NCBI GenBank assembly: GCA_037126765.1
Contig: JBBCBC010000037.1
Location: forward strand, 6,515,263-6,579,262
Direction: 5' to 3'
Source of the DNA: Stenogyne calaminthoides
Taxonomy: Eukaryota > Streptophyta > Magnoliopsida > Lamiales > Lamiaceae
Length of the DNA stretch: 64,000 nucleotides
Shown here: one piece after another, positions 25,176 to 38,004 of the stretch
Layout: each line of letters begins with the position of its first letter
How positions within the stretch are numbered: the first letter of the stretch is position 1
Program-made: the position numbers and the translations under genes
Notes under the pieces: model-generated
Told to the model about the DNA's origin: nothing
Seen by the model: the letters and a program-made list of their open reading frames with translations, nothing else
The model's database searches: none

Positions 25176-28100
25176 ATCGTATCGAGCCACTTTTTTTGCT
25201 CAATTTTTTAAATTGTAATTTAATTCACTGACATTAAATTTGAAATTGATAGTAGAACTGTTAGATCTGTTTTGCGGTATCCAATTGTCATGGATTTTAA
25301 TGTTTTATTTTGCATGCATATAAACCGTGGTTTTTAATTCGATTAGCTTCGGTTTGTTTTGCCTCGTGAAAAAATCCACGAGTAGACTAGGATTTGTTTG
25401 ATTTGATCAATGTAATAGATTAGTCTAGATCTAGGTTTATTTATTTTTTGTAAATAAATTGTAACCGGATCGAGAACGAAGAGATGAAGAATTAAAGACA
25501 AAATCAGGCTGGCGTCAAGAACCAAACATGTATCCGAAGAAATCAAATAATCCCAAAGTCGGGCGGACGCTTGCTGATTCGTCTTGTCTGAGAATTTTTC
25601 AAACTCATTTGCCGGATTTATTTTCCGAGGTCTTTGATCATTCGAGACGTGTTTCTTCAAGATCAAGCCAAAAAAAATCAAACCATGACAATTGGATAAT
25701 TTGTGCCCAATATGTTTATTTTTTTTAAATTTTTGCTTGATTTTATTTGTCTATCTTATGCTTTATTTAATTTGTTTAAATGTGTTTGCATGAGGGTTGC
25801 CAAATTGAAAAATCTCAACTCCAAAATTACTAAGTATGTTTTAAATAATTAATTGACAATTTTATTCTATAATAAAATTTAATTTTTCCTCCATGATTTA
25901 TTTATTTGTGAATTCTTTTGGAGAAATCTTTCAAAAGATAGGTTTCACATGAATAAATTCGAAAAGGATGATTGTGGGTTATTACTAGTGGCTTATGACC
26001 CTCCATCGATCAAAGCCCGAAATAGTAATCCTGTATTTAATCATGGTTATTACTTAGGTATAAAATTGATATGCATATACTTCCCCTCAAGTCCCCGTCG
26101 ATTTTATATTGGTCAAGGGGAATAACTATTAACTGATATTAAAGGTTTGTAATCGTTCTTGTTTGTAACTTTCTTGAATGTGTTTAAATAATGACCCACC
26201 CCACGTGGCTTATTTAAACTGTTTTTAAGATGTTGGTCGATGCATGTTCATATTTTTTTGAGATTTTAAAAATATGATGAAATGTGATCGAACCTTGTGA
26301 TATACTTGTGCTTCATGCATATAGTTGTTTATTTCGGTTCAACATGTCGCTACCTTTTTAATCCACTGTTATTTTACTTAAAAAGTCAATACAATATGTA
26401 TGGAAACTATATTGATTGGAAAATTATAATTGTCTAATCGCAAAAAAAAGCACAAGTTCTGATTTTGACACACAAAATCGATGAGTCAACCGGACGAGTC
26501 AAAATATCGCGGACTCGTCGGATCACCCTTATAGAGATGTCGTTTAAAAAAATGGTGGAGGAAAAACCCGTAAGGGATTACGCCCTCAAAATAGATGGCC
26601 CATCCCGAACAAACTTGAGATTCTCGAGTTTATGATCCGGAGACTTGAATTTGGTACTTCATTCTTCGCCCCGAAGGTTTTTGAGCATTTTGGCCTCATT
26701 AATTCTAATTTGTTGCAAACTTTTGGACTCAAAATGATGATAAGGCACCAAACTCAAGCTTTTGGCAAAGTGGTCCGCCTTCATCTTCTAGGCCAAGGGT
26801 AGGCAAGATAAAGAAGAGGACCAAAGGCCATAAGAATAAAACTCAATCAAAGCCAAGGGCAATAGTAAGATGAGAATGCTTGTTGAGTCAAGGAAAATCC
26901 AAAGAGGAAGTGCTTAAGCCGGTGAGAGAGGACAATGGAGGTTTTTTAATTCTCACACACTAGTTGTTGAAACTTGTTTAGCGGGCGATTTCTCATTCGT
27001 GGGTGGTTGATCTCCACTAATCATGTTGGCTTCAATTTCTAAATGATCCCAAGAACGTAGTGGGAGTGAGATCCTCATCACAATCGGGTAACGCGTTCAA
27101 TAGTAGACATTGCAATGCTACGTAAGTGGCGGATATTGCAATGCTACGATAAGAACGATTATTGCAATACTACGCAAGTAGCAGCGTTTGCAATGCTACA
27201 TTAGTGGCGCTTAAAGCAAAGGGGAGAAGTGCACCTATCTTTTGAAGATAAAGTTTTTTGAGATTATCTTTATGTTCCCGTTTTAGAAAAGAATTCACTT
27301 TCGGTTTCTAAAAATCGATTAAAGGACACTAAGTTTCTTCTAATAAGAATGACATCATTTTTGAAATGATGAGTGTATCTATTATGGGACATTGATGGAA
27401 AATTCTATACAATTAATCGCACACCACTCACTTAAATGTATCCTATAACACATCAACTATTTCCGAAAAAGAAAACGTTCATCGACGTGAACGAGACACT
27501 TTTTTGGCATCTAAGATTAGGTCATATAAATCCAAAGAGGATCCAAAGGTTGGTGAAAGATGGTTCATTTGGAGCGTCTCCAAGATTGAATCGGATCCAA
27601 CTATTCATGTTTGGAGGGTGATATGACCAAGATGGCATTTGGAGCCAGGGAATGGGGCTAAAGAAGTGTTAGAGATCATTCACATAGATGTATGGTAGTT
27701 CAATGTTAACCAAAGCAAGAGGAGGTTATGAGTAATTTTATTGATGATTACTCAAGGTACATTTTCCTTATGAAGCGTGAATCGAGTCCTTTGAGAAATT
27801 CTAAAGAATTTAAGGCTCAAGCAAGAGAATCATATGGGAAAAAAAGCGTTCAAGTCTCTACATATAATCGTGGAAGCAATACCTCGAATGATGAGTTTTT
27901 GAACTACTTATCCGATGAAGGATTGTATCCCACTCATCAGCACCCTTAACCCTCAACAAAAAAGGGGATTGCATGCGAAAACATAATTCTTTTGGAAATG
28001 GTTAGATCAATGATGAGTTATATGGATTTATCTTCCCGAGTCGCTCGGGTCATACTTGAAAAACAACGACTTACATTCTAACTTGGTGCTATCCAAATCG

Positions 28101-30061
28101 GCCCCTGAACCCCAAAGAATTGTGGACCCAAGCAAGTCTAGTAAGAGACACATGAGAACTTTGGGGTGTCCGCCTACGTGTTGGACAAGGAAACGGGTAA
28201 ATGGATCCTCGATCGAAAATAATTCTTTTTGTAGGATACCCCGGGAACAAAAAATTTAATGTTCTATAGTTTCAAGATCAAAAGGTGGACATCCGCACTC
28301 CACTTTTAGATTTTGGAAGAAAACTATAGAACCAAAGAAAACCCTGTAATGAGATTATCTTAAATGAGCTTAGAGGGCAAACCTCGGTCAATTTATACCA
28401 TTTCCACAACCAGTTATAGTGGGAGGGTTGTTAGACGGCCAAAGATTCATGGGAATAGGAGAGTCCTCGGACTTGATTCCCCGAACTGCACTCCATGGAC
28501 ATATGACGAGGCACTCCAAGATATGGATCTGATTCTTGCAAAACAAAGAATGAAAAGACGATATGTGTTCTATGTTTCATAATAGAGTGTGGGGCTAGTC
28601 GAACCACTTAATGGGGTCAAACCCATTGGATGAAAGTGGGTATATAAGAGGAAAAAAAGGATCGATTTTAAGGTTGAAACCTTTTTGAAGCAAGACTAAT
28701 GGCGAAAGGTTATACTTTCGAAAAAGAATGGGATCGAATGTGGAAACTTTTTTCCCATAGCCATTTAAGTCCATCCGTATTCTCTTATCGATTCACAGCA
28801 AGCATTTTGGACTTTGAATCACAAATGGATATCAAGACAAATTTTCCTTAATCTAAGTCTTGATAAAGAGATCCATATTCATTGAAACAAGGCCAAGAAC
28901 ACCCGGTTGTAAAAGCTCAAGAGGTCCATTTACGGACTCAAACAGGCATCCGAACTTGGAACCAAAGTTTTGATCATATTATAAAGTCTTATGGGTTTTG
29001 ATCAAAACGAGTTTGAAAGTTTAAATATAAAAACGTGGTCGGAACCGCATTGGTATTCTTAAGTCTCGTAGATCACATTGTGATCATCGGGAACGATGTG
29101 AAGGTGTGATCGGACGTAAAGGGCATGGTTTTCAAAACAATTTGATATGAAAGACTTAGGAAAAACGGACACATCCTTGGGATCAAGATCACAAGAAAAT
29201 GATGGTGGGTTATCGCAAGTTTCATACATAGACAATGGTTTTGAAACAATTCAAAGATGCAAGAAAAGGATTCGTACCTTTTCGGACTTAGAATCCATCT
29301 ATCCAAGAAAATGTTCCCAAGACGAAAAGTATAGATGACATGAAAGGTATTCCTTGTGTTCTTGGTTGTCGGAAACCTTATGTATGCATTCTTTGTGTCG
29401 AGACCGATATATATGCTTTCGTAGGCATGGTAGCAAGATATCGAGTAACTCGGGAAAGCGAATTGACGGACGATTAAAAACATTCTCAAGTTTACGAAAA
29501 GAACTTCGGGATAGAATGTTGATTTATCATGATACTCCAATCCCCATCCGCCATACATGGACTCGGATTTCCAATCAAGTTTAGATTCCGTAAATTATCT
29601 TCCTCGATTAGTGTGTTTCCATTTGGGAAGTGTAGCCATCAAATGGACGAGTGTGAAAGCGTCAATGCATCACAACCAACCAGGATCTGGTAAGTAGGCA
29701 CAACGTGAAGCGAAAAGAACCCGGATTGGGCTCTAGATCTTCTTAGTGGACTTGGATGGTGTTACAATTTGTTCAACAATTCTTTTTAAAGAAGAACCAA
29801 GAGTCCACGAGTCAAACAAACACATTAAAGGAAAAGACATCTTATACGAGAAATCGTTAAGAGAGGAGATATAGATGTGGCAAAGATAGGCGTCGAGAGA
29901 TAACCTCATTTGTGAGTGGAATGGGTGTCGAAGACCATTGCTAATGCTTTGAGTATAAGTGGGAGAAATTATTAGGTTCGTGTGTTGACATTAGATGTCA
30001 CGGACTACTCGAGACGTGTTGTAGTATCTACTTAAAAGGACTTTGAGTATAAGTGGGAGAT
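25176..30061 (+). pseudogene. Decayed internal region of the nested copia element
   Basis: No long frame survives. Recognisable scraps in the right order: a GAG-pre-integrase piece (LFWHLRLGHINPKRIQRLVKDG, 27499-27564), an integrase core piece (FIDDYSRYIF, about 27734-27763), capsid-like nothing readable in 25180-27350, RT-region phrases around 28380-28520 and RNase-H-region phrases around 29340-29640. Many short gaps interrupt each block. A 20-bp phrase ending in AAGTGGGAGA occurs twice, near 29950 and 30041. The first 2 kb hold no clear gag. Confidence 0.75.
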
Positions 30062-31817
30062 TGTTGGGGATTATCTTTATGCTTTTTACTTTGTATAATC
30101 GAAAAATTTCTTATTATCGAAATAAATTGTTTATCACCGATCTTTAAATATGATTGAATGTTATATATATTTATTGCATAACATTCAATAATTAAATGCG
30201 TGTTACATTGTATTAATTTAGTGATACCCGATCACGAAAGATTAAATTAAATCCTTTGAAACTATAAAGTACGCCATTCACGACCTAGATGGAAATGAAC
30301 AACCATCGCGAAAGGTTGAGGTGTAAGGCTCGATTGGTTTGTCTTGACCAAGAGATTACACTAGTGCATGGTGATCTTCCCTCTGTAAATTCTTGAATCG
30401 AACATGGAAAATTAGACCTCGATTTCGTTGTTTCTTAACCTTCGTCCAAATAGGATCACGTGGGATCGGAATTATTGCTTTGACTTATCATGGGTAGCGA
30501 ATCGATTCAATTTTTATCTTGGGCAATATTATTGGTCACATGTGATTGCTAAGATTTAATACGAAGAATCGTGTTACCAAATCGCTTGCTTGATTTGCCC
30601 TTGGGAGGTTCAAAGTTTTATCATACCAAATCTTGCAAGTGGAATTTGTTTCCTAGATGGATAATAATGTTGAACCGTTCCTCGACCAAGGACAAAAGAT
30701 ATTAATTAATGGAAAGCTATTTTTGGTGGGCTTGAATTAATTAATGGGCTAGATAATCTTAAACACGGAAATAATGAATTGGATGTAATATGGGTTAAGA
30801 TGGATAAACAATATTAATTATGTAGTGGGATTAATTAATATTTATGGGCTTGAATTATATTGTGGCTCAATATTAGATATTCAAGATCCATTAGAAAAGG
30901 CCCCCGAAAGAGCCCCAAACATATAGTCCAATAACCTAAAAGGTGATTAAAATAAAATAAATATTGTTGCTTATATTTTATCATTAAATTGAAAATTATG
31001 AATAAAAGAGGAGAAAGATTTTCTTTGAATTTTGTTATGGAATGAAGATATGTATTCTTGGAATACAAGATTATCTCATTAAATTCAAGAAATCTCCCAC
31101 TTGGTTATTCATTAAGAGATTTTCGAAATTTTTGGAAAATAGAGGGCAAGAAAGATTTTTTTGATTTTCTTGAAAAGATATTATGGAAGATATGTATTTC
31201 TTGAAATACAAGAATATCTCATAAATTCAAGAAGATCTAAATCTTGGAATCTTGCTCAAATTTTTGAAAATTATACCATAAAATAGAGGAGGTGGATTTT
31301 TTGTGGAATATTTTAATTATGGGAAAAAAGAATATATGGGATATATTCAAGATTTCTTGGTGACCAAGAAAAGTCTTTTTTCCCACATTGAAAAACCACC
31401 AAAATTTAGTGCCCCTCCTCTCCTATAAATAGGGGATGATTAGTTCATTCCCAAGTACAATTCCATGTCTTTGGAAATATTAGCAAATCATTTAGTGCAA
31501 CAAAGTTTATTTTTTCCTTTTGTTAATTGTTCGCGAGTATCCTTCCACGGATTGTCGAGCAAGGGCTAAAGGAATACTTGGGAAGTCCTTTTGGTTAGTC
31601 CGTCCGACCGGTTCATTTTCCCGTCCCAGAGAAGACGTTCACGTAAACCCGTAGATTCCGTCGCGTGGTTTTTTACGTGGCTTTTTATATGCATGATATG
31701 TTGTTGTAATTATTATTTGAATTAATATAGGATTAATTCATGCTAGTAATAATTAATGAATTAAATTTGTATTTAAATATTCACCCCGAATAGATCTGTG
31801 TGAATCATTCCCCAACA
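30062..31817 (+). repeat. 3' LTR of the nested copia element
   Basis: 1756 bp, ends TGTTGGGG and CCCCAACA, followed by CTAAA. It is 74 bp shorter than the 5' LTR, because of many small indels rather than one large loss. Confidence 0.9.
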
Positions 31818-33809
31818 CTAAACAGAAAAAGAAACCTTTTCCCATTAATGTTTCTTCTACTATTGCTTGTTTTGATCTCATACACTGTGACATATGGGGC
31901 ACTTTTTCTACTTCTTCTCATACTGGTTTTAGATATTTTCTTACTATTGTTGATGATCATTCAAGATGCACATGGATTTACTTATTAAAAGCCAAGTCTG
32001 ATGTCAAAAGTTCTTTTGAAAACTTTTACAATATGGTGCTTACTCAGTTCAATAAGAAAATAAAAGTTTTGAGAAGTGATAATGGTTGTGAGTTCTTGTT
32101 ATATGATTTATATCATTCTTTAGGTATTATTCACCAAACTTCTTGTGTAGAGACTCCTCAACAGAATGGTTTGGTTGAAAGAAAACACCAACATCTGCAT
32201 ATATTGTTGTTTTTATCATCCTCTCAATTGTGTATTGGATTGAGTGTATTATTTACTTACTTGATCAATAGAATGCCCACTTGTTGTTCTTAATAATGTT
32301 TCTCCTTTTGAAAAGCTTTATGGAAAACAGCCTGATTACTCTTTTCTCAAATGTTTTGGGTGTTTATGCTTTGCTAACACATTGTCTGCAAATAGAACTA
32401 AATTTGATCCAAGGGTTGTCAAGTGTGTCTTCTTAGACTATCCTTTTGGAACTAAAGGCTATAAAATGCTTGATCTAGTCAGTGGTAAGATATTCATTTC
32501 CAGAAATGTTGTCTTTTATGAAACTATTTTCCCATATGCTGATAAAGAGGGAGCTCACACATTTGTTCAAAATCTGATTGCTAAAGATTCTTTTTTGAAT
32601 TCTGATTCTTCTGATGATGTTTCTTTTACTCATGCTTCACAACCTATTATATCCGATGCTTTACATCAGGAAGTTCATGATGAGTATGTTGACTTATGTG
32701 ATAATAGACAGGTTATTGAACCTGATATATGTGATAATAGACAGGCTATTGAACCTGATGAGAATGATAGACATGCTATTGAACCTGCTGAGAGTGTTGA
32801 TAATGTGGTTTCTAATGATGTTATGAATGATTCTCTAATCAGAAAATCTTCTAGATCTAGGACACAGCCTGCATATCTGAAAGTATATGAAACATCTTTG
32901 CCTCAATCTCTAATTCCTGATAATCATGAGGCCAATATGATTGTTTCATGTGGCAAGCAATATGACATTTCTGATTATTTGTCTACTGAAAAACTTTCTT
33001 CATCTCATAAAGTTTTTACTGCATCCATTTCTCAAAACATTGAACCTAAAAATTACAATCAAGCCAAAGACAATCCTAATTGGCAGCAAGCTATGATAAA
33101 TGAGTTAGATGCCTTGGAAAGGACTAACACATGGACTCTTGTTCCCTTGCCACCAAATAGAGAATACATTGGTTGTAAATGGGTTTTTAAAATCAAGTAT
33201 AAACAGGATGGGTCTATAGAAAGATATAAAGCAAGGTTAGTTGCAAAAGGATATACTCAACAAGAGGGAATTGATTATTTTGATACCTTTAGTCCTGTTG
33301 CTAAAGTAACCACAGTCAGAATTTTACTTTCAGTTGCAGTAGCTAAAAATTGGTTCATACATCAGTTGGATGTGAACAATGCTTTTTTACATGGTGATTT
33401 ACCTGAAGAAACATACATGACTGCACCACCTGGTTATTGCATTGAATCTGACACAAGAGTGTGTAAACTCAATAAGAGTCTCTATGGGTTGAAACAAGCT
33501 TCCAAACAGTGGTTTACTAAGCTTTCTGAGTCTCTTTTTGACATTGGTTATGTGAAGTCTGAAGCTGATAATTCCTTGTTCACAAAGCACACTGACACTT
33601 CATTTACTGTTATTGCTTGTTATGTTGATGATCTCATTATTTCTGGAAACTCTATGCAAGAAATTCAACATGTTAAAAGTTTTTTGCATAACAAATTCAC
33701 CATAAAAGACTTGGGGGTATTAAAGTATATGTTAGGAATTGAAGTAGCCAGATCAGACAAGGGTCTAACTTTGTGTCAAAGAAAAATACACATTAGACAT
33801 TTTCAATGA
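31818..33809 (+). pseudogene. Copia integrase core and reverse transcriptase (outer element)
   Basis: The frame resumes right after the CTAAA copy. The integrase catalytic residues are readable: D in CDIWG (about 31882), D in RSDNGCEF (about 32075) and E in LVERKHQ (about 32177). A frameshift lies near 32285. The frame from 32382 to 33809 contains the integrase C-terminal region, then the complete RT core: WVFKIKYKQDGSIERYKARL, DVNNAFLHGDL, the copia YGLKQA motif and the catalytic YVDD. It ends by frameshift near 33805. Confidence 0.93.
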
Positions 33810-33846
33810 CTTTGGTTACTTAGGCAGCAAACTCTGCAATACACCT

Positions 33847-34593
33847 ATGGATTCAAAGTTACAACTTGTTCAGGCCACTGAAAACAACAGAACAGATGTC
33901 AAACTTTATAGAAGGATTGTGGGAAAGCTACTTTATTTAACAGTCACAAGGCCAGATATTTTTTATGCTGTACAATCACTTTCTCAATTCATGAGTAATC
34001 CTTCTAAAGAACATATGGTTGTTGTTCACAGAGTACTAAGGTACTTGAAAGGGACTCCAGGTTTGGGTATCTTCTACTCTAGCTCAAATGATTTTAAATT
34101 ACACTCTTATACTGACAGTGATTGGGCTAGATGTGTTGAAACTAGGAAAAGCATTACAGGATACACTATATACTTGGGGAACTCTCTCATTTCTTGGAAA
34201 TCCAAGAAGCAAAACACAGTTAGCAGATCTTCTGCTGAAGCAGAATACAGAGCAATGACAACCACTACATGTGAAGTGCAATGGATCCTCTACATCTTAA
34301 AGGATCTTCATGTCTATGTTCAGCTACCAACAACCATCTACACTGATAGCAAATCAGCCTATCAAATGGCCCTTAATCCATGCATTCATGACAAGAGCAA
34401 ACATATCTCAATTGATTGTCATTTCACAAGACAAAAGATCAAAGAACAAGCAATCGGGATCATTCACATACCAATAGAGGAAAATCTGGCAGACATCATG
34501 ACAAAGCCACTTCTTCCAACTCCATACAACAACTTCAAGTCCAAAATGAGACTCTTGAACATTCACTCTCATTGGGGGGGGTCTAAAGAGTAA
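33847..34593 (+). pseudogene. Copia RNase H domain (outer element)
   Basis: 248 residues in a different frame from the RT. Copia RNase H marks: LLYLTVTRPDIFYAVQSLSQF, YTDSDWA with the catalytic aspartates, SSAEAEYRAM, YTDSKSA and the terminal ADIMTKPL. It ends in the start of the 3' LTR. It would remove RNA during reverse transcription; here it is separated from RT by a frameshift. Confidence 0.92.
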
Positions 34594-34844
34594 AAGTGCA
34601 ACTTCACTTATAAGAGTTGCTACTTCCTTTTATTTGTATTACTAAAAGTGCTAAGAGAGGGAGAATTAGTTAGAATCAAGTCTTTGTATTCCCACTCTAT
34701 AAATAGCATAGACATTAGGTTTGTTATTCAACTTTTCTGTTCATCTTCTTTATCTTCTTCGATTTGTATTCATCCAGAAACGGTTATTGAGTTTAATAAA
34801 ATTTCTTCTTCTTCTTTCAATCAATCTTGTTTAGATTGTTAATA
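34582..34844 (+). repeat. 3' LTR of the outer copia element
   Basis: 263 bp, the same length as the 5' LTR, with about six substitutions and no indel seen by eye. It is preceded by the polypurine tract and followed by AGGAG, matching the left flank. Confidence 0.93.
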
Positions 34845-36546
34845 AGGAGGATCGGAGAAATTAATGGTGTTGATGGATGGAAACAAAAAGTCTTTAATTA
34901 AGTAGAAGTTTTGTACATATTTACATTGGTTTGCTGGCAATGGCATCATCCGCTTACGTATCATTTTTGGTCTTGATTTTCATTTTTTTGTATTTTATTA
35001 AACGAATTGCGTCATCGTAGCATAACAAACCAAGAATACTCTATCGTATAAAATTTGTCGATGTGTCAATGTGTCACTCCTCTCTCTAATTACTCATCAA
35101 ATTCATAAAAGAAAAAATAACAAGGGCGAAAAATCGTCCTCCTTATCTGATTGGCATCATCATATCTGTGTCTACACCATCAGCAATCACACAAGGGAAA
35201 TCAGCAATTTTCTCTGGTCTCTAATTAAGTGCTCCATATGTACAGTAACATCAGATTATTTTACTTAACAATATTAAATATTTTCTGTATTTACTATGCA
35301 TAAGAGGTAACTAATGCACTCAAGTGTAACTATTATGTGAATTAGTTTTTATATAAACTTTTAAGTATATAGATAGATTTTAGGATGAACAAGTTTCATA
35401 TTTTAAATTTAGTTTTTAATTCATAGATAAATGAATTTATCCAAAATATGATACGGGTCAAATTTATTGGGTTAAAAAAATTTGTCGGAATAGGTGAAAT
35501 GAGCCAAATTAACTGTTCAATTTTATACTATAAAACTTATTTTTGGAAGACTAATTAAGTACTCTACTTTCTACAATGTAATATTAAATGAGCTGTTAGA
35601 TAAAATGAATTTTAAGTTTATATCACATTCTCGGTGAGACAGCTCACATGATAGTAACTCCCTTACTTGAATATATTTATTAAAATTAAGCTGTCGTTAG
35701 TAAAATTGAAAGATTAGTCAAACCGAGTTATCAACAACACTGCAGATCAATGGTCCAGTGGAGCTATTAATTGGGAAAAAATGATTGAAGTTATCTGTTT
35801 ATTTAGTCACTTACAATTATTGTCCACGGTTTAATTATTGTTTTTTTATTAATTGTATTCTACCATTAATGACCAAATCCGAGTAAATTTCTTTTAAATT
35901 TAACGTTCAGAAAATGTCTAATATTTCTCATTTCATACATAAAAATTACATACTCCAATTAAAAATATCTACCCTACATTCTATTGGAATTTTATCAAAT
36001 CCAGTACATTTAGATTATTTGGCATTTAGTATTTCCATTTTGTAGTGGGCGTATAGTCAATTTCATGACAGAATGCAAGATAAGCAGGATTCTTGCATTC
36101 AGCAGTTTCTCGCCAAACTTCATATATTGTCGAGGAAACCACTTGGAAATTTCACCTTAAATTGTTATATCCTGGTTTTGATCACATAAATTTTGACCCA
36201 TGCTTGGTATTTTAAATAAACCTGAATCCACTCAAACACACATACCCCAAGTTTATTTGAGATATTATTCTTTAAAATATATTGTTTCAACTTAATTGAT
36301 TATTAATTGAAGAGACACGAACGATCTTTCAACGGGTCAAACATAAAAGTTGAAACTAATCACCTCTTTTTAAAGATAAAATAAAATAAAATTATGTGTA
36401 GCATGAATTGTAACAATAAGCCCAAAATAAATTAAAAATATAAATCGTTCCTTTTTTCTTTTATGTATATTTGAGGAAGGAAAGACGTAATCAGAAGTTC
36501 CATGTGCGTAGTCTTTCTTATTCTATTTTTGTACCTATGATTTTAT

Positions 36547-36806
36547 CGGCTCGGATTCTCTATTTCACATGTGTGTTTCATCTGGTGTTTCATGCCTCGA
36601 ATTTGCGCCACGTGTCCATTCCGGCTCACTCCGTTCCGTCACCTAGCCCGAGTGGTTCATGGTTCACCCGGCCCGAATAGGCCATGATTTAGGGTTTATC
36701 ATTTAGTGTTTAGGGTGTAGATGGTTCACCCGACCCATAGACATGTGACGCAAATCCAAGACATGAAACACCAGATGAAATAGGCATGTGAAACAGGGAA
36801 ACCACG
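36547..36806. mobile_element. 260-bp fold-back element with 12-bp direct repeats
   Basis: The left arm (about 36564-36620) and the right arm (about 36741-36800) are long inverted repeats sharing TTTCATCTGGTGTTTCATG, ATTTGCG and CACATG blocks. The element is flanked on both sides by CTATGATTTTAT (36535-36546 and 36807-36818). The centre has duplicated ATGGTTCACCCG words and TTTAGGGTTTATC-like tracts. It could be a Mutator-type MITE whose true duplication is the last 9 bases. Non-coding. Confidence 0.7.
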
Positions 36807-37432
36807 CTATGATTTTATTATGTATTTCTCCCACTCCAAATATTTCAGTATTTGAAAAAGATATGAAAATTAAACAACAATTCCAGATATCAAGACCACG
36901 ATCAACGCAGATGAGCATAATGTAGTGGGTGAATATTTTAATGGTTTAGAAGAAACGCGTTCCGTATCATTTCATAATCCCACTATGCTATATTGCTATG
37001 CCCAACATCTCAAGTTGACTTTATTTGGCCCATCTATGAAATCTAAGCTGAATAAAGAATTTGTTGTGTTACTTTGTTAATCATTTCATGAGCTTTTTTT
37101 GGGACCAAACCTTTGAAGCCATCTTTAGTCCGTTTCGAAGACAAATGATAAGTTATAATAATAACTAATCAACCAAAATTTGATGCTTAATATCATTGGT
37201 CTAAATAAAATAAGAATGATAATCATAATATATAGTGATCAAAGTCTACCTTTTTGTGTGTGTGGTGGGGTGAAGTCATAAGCTAGAAACCAATGACACA
37301 TGAACATTGATGGACCCATGAATTTCACAGAGAGCGCCCAAATTTATAACATAGTGTAATTATATGTACTTTTAAATTTTTTATATATTTTTGAAAAATT
37401 ATTTGAATTAATTATCTTTATATTAACGAAGT

Positions 37433-37435
<3 letters not shown>

Positions 37436-37464
<29 letters not shown>
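37436..37464. repeat. (TA)n microsatellite
   Basis: About 14 uninterrupted TA units in intergenic DNA. Confidence 0.9.
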
Positions 37465-37466
<2 letters not shown>

Positions 37467-38004
37467 AAATGTAAATTGTACATATTTCTTTCTTTATTTC
37501 GCTATCCCTTCCTGGCCTAAGAATAACAAGAAAATTTATATGAGAAAAGAGAAGACATATTTTGAAATTATCCAAAAACTCTAACCTCGTCAAGTAAACA
37601 ATAAATAACTAATAAAAATAAAAATTCATATGAAACAATTTCATACATGTAATAGAGTATAACCTACCACAAATAACACACATCCTTTCAAAATATTAAA
37701 GCGTTAATACATAATTTATGTTCCGTCTCACTGTAACACGGTCTCACACAAATTCGTCTCAGTTATAGAAATATATATATAAAAAGATCAAATGGGGCCA
37801 AGAGAGCCCAATGACCCCCTTTAGGTCAGTCCATGCATATGAAGGGTGCCAAAGGTGGCGCTGAGCCCTCTAATTTCATTAAAATTTTAAAAATATTGTT
37901 TAATAGAAAATTAGAAAAATTGTTTAATATTTTGTAACAATTATTTAGTGATTTTTAAGTGAACTATTAAAAAATGCAATGCAATATTAAAATGCTATAA
38001 TTAG

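Larger units (their letters stand above)
23346..31817 (+). mobile_element. Nested full-length copia element with 1.8-kb LTRs
   Basis: 8472 bp, flanked by a perfect 5-bp duplication CTAAA (23341-23345 and 31818-31822) inside the integrase gene of the outer copia element. LTRs run TGTTGGGG...CCCCAACA, 1830 bp (23346-25175) and 1756 bp (30062-31817). A degenerate methionine-tRNA primer site (TCGTATCGAGCCAC, from 25178) follows the 5' LTR, and a polypurine tract AAGTGGGAGA (30051-30060) precedes the 3' LTR. The internal region (4.9 kb) keeps only fragments of copia pol. It is a different family from the element it sits in. Confidence 0.93.
19483..34844 (+). mobile_element. Ty1/copia LTR retrotransposon (outer host element, twice interrupted)
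   Basis: The element is flanked by a perfect 5-bp duplication AGGAG (19478-19482 and 34845-34849). LTRs are 263 bp each (19483-19745 and 34582-34844) and differ at about six bases. A primer-binding site TGGTATCAA (19746-19754, methionine-initiator type) abuts the 5' LTR, and a G-rich polypurine tract (34574-34581) abuts the 3' LTR. The order gag, protease, integrase, RT, RNase H is copia order. Subtracting the two insertions (20347-22109 and 23346-31817, each with a 5-bp duplication) leaves about 5.1 kb, a normal size. The short LTRs and compact size suggest the Ale/Retrofit lineage, which is inference. The LTR ends (TTTA...AATA, or TCTA on the 3' copy) lack canonical TG/CA. It is not intact: frameshifts occur in gag, near 32285 and near 33805. 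Confidence 0.95.

Noticed and set aside
25343..25728. Overlapping frames on both strands after the nested 5' LTR
   Set aside because: They lie in the leader/gag position of the nested copia but match no gag motif; kept only as part of the decayed internal region.
29073..29558. 161-residue reverse-strand frame
   Set aside because: It is antisense to RNase-H-region remnants of the nested copia element on the + strand.
37436..37464. TA repeat as a replication or regulatory element
   Set aside because: A plain dinucleotide microsatellite explains it.
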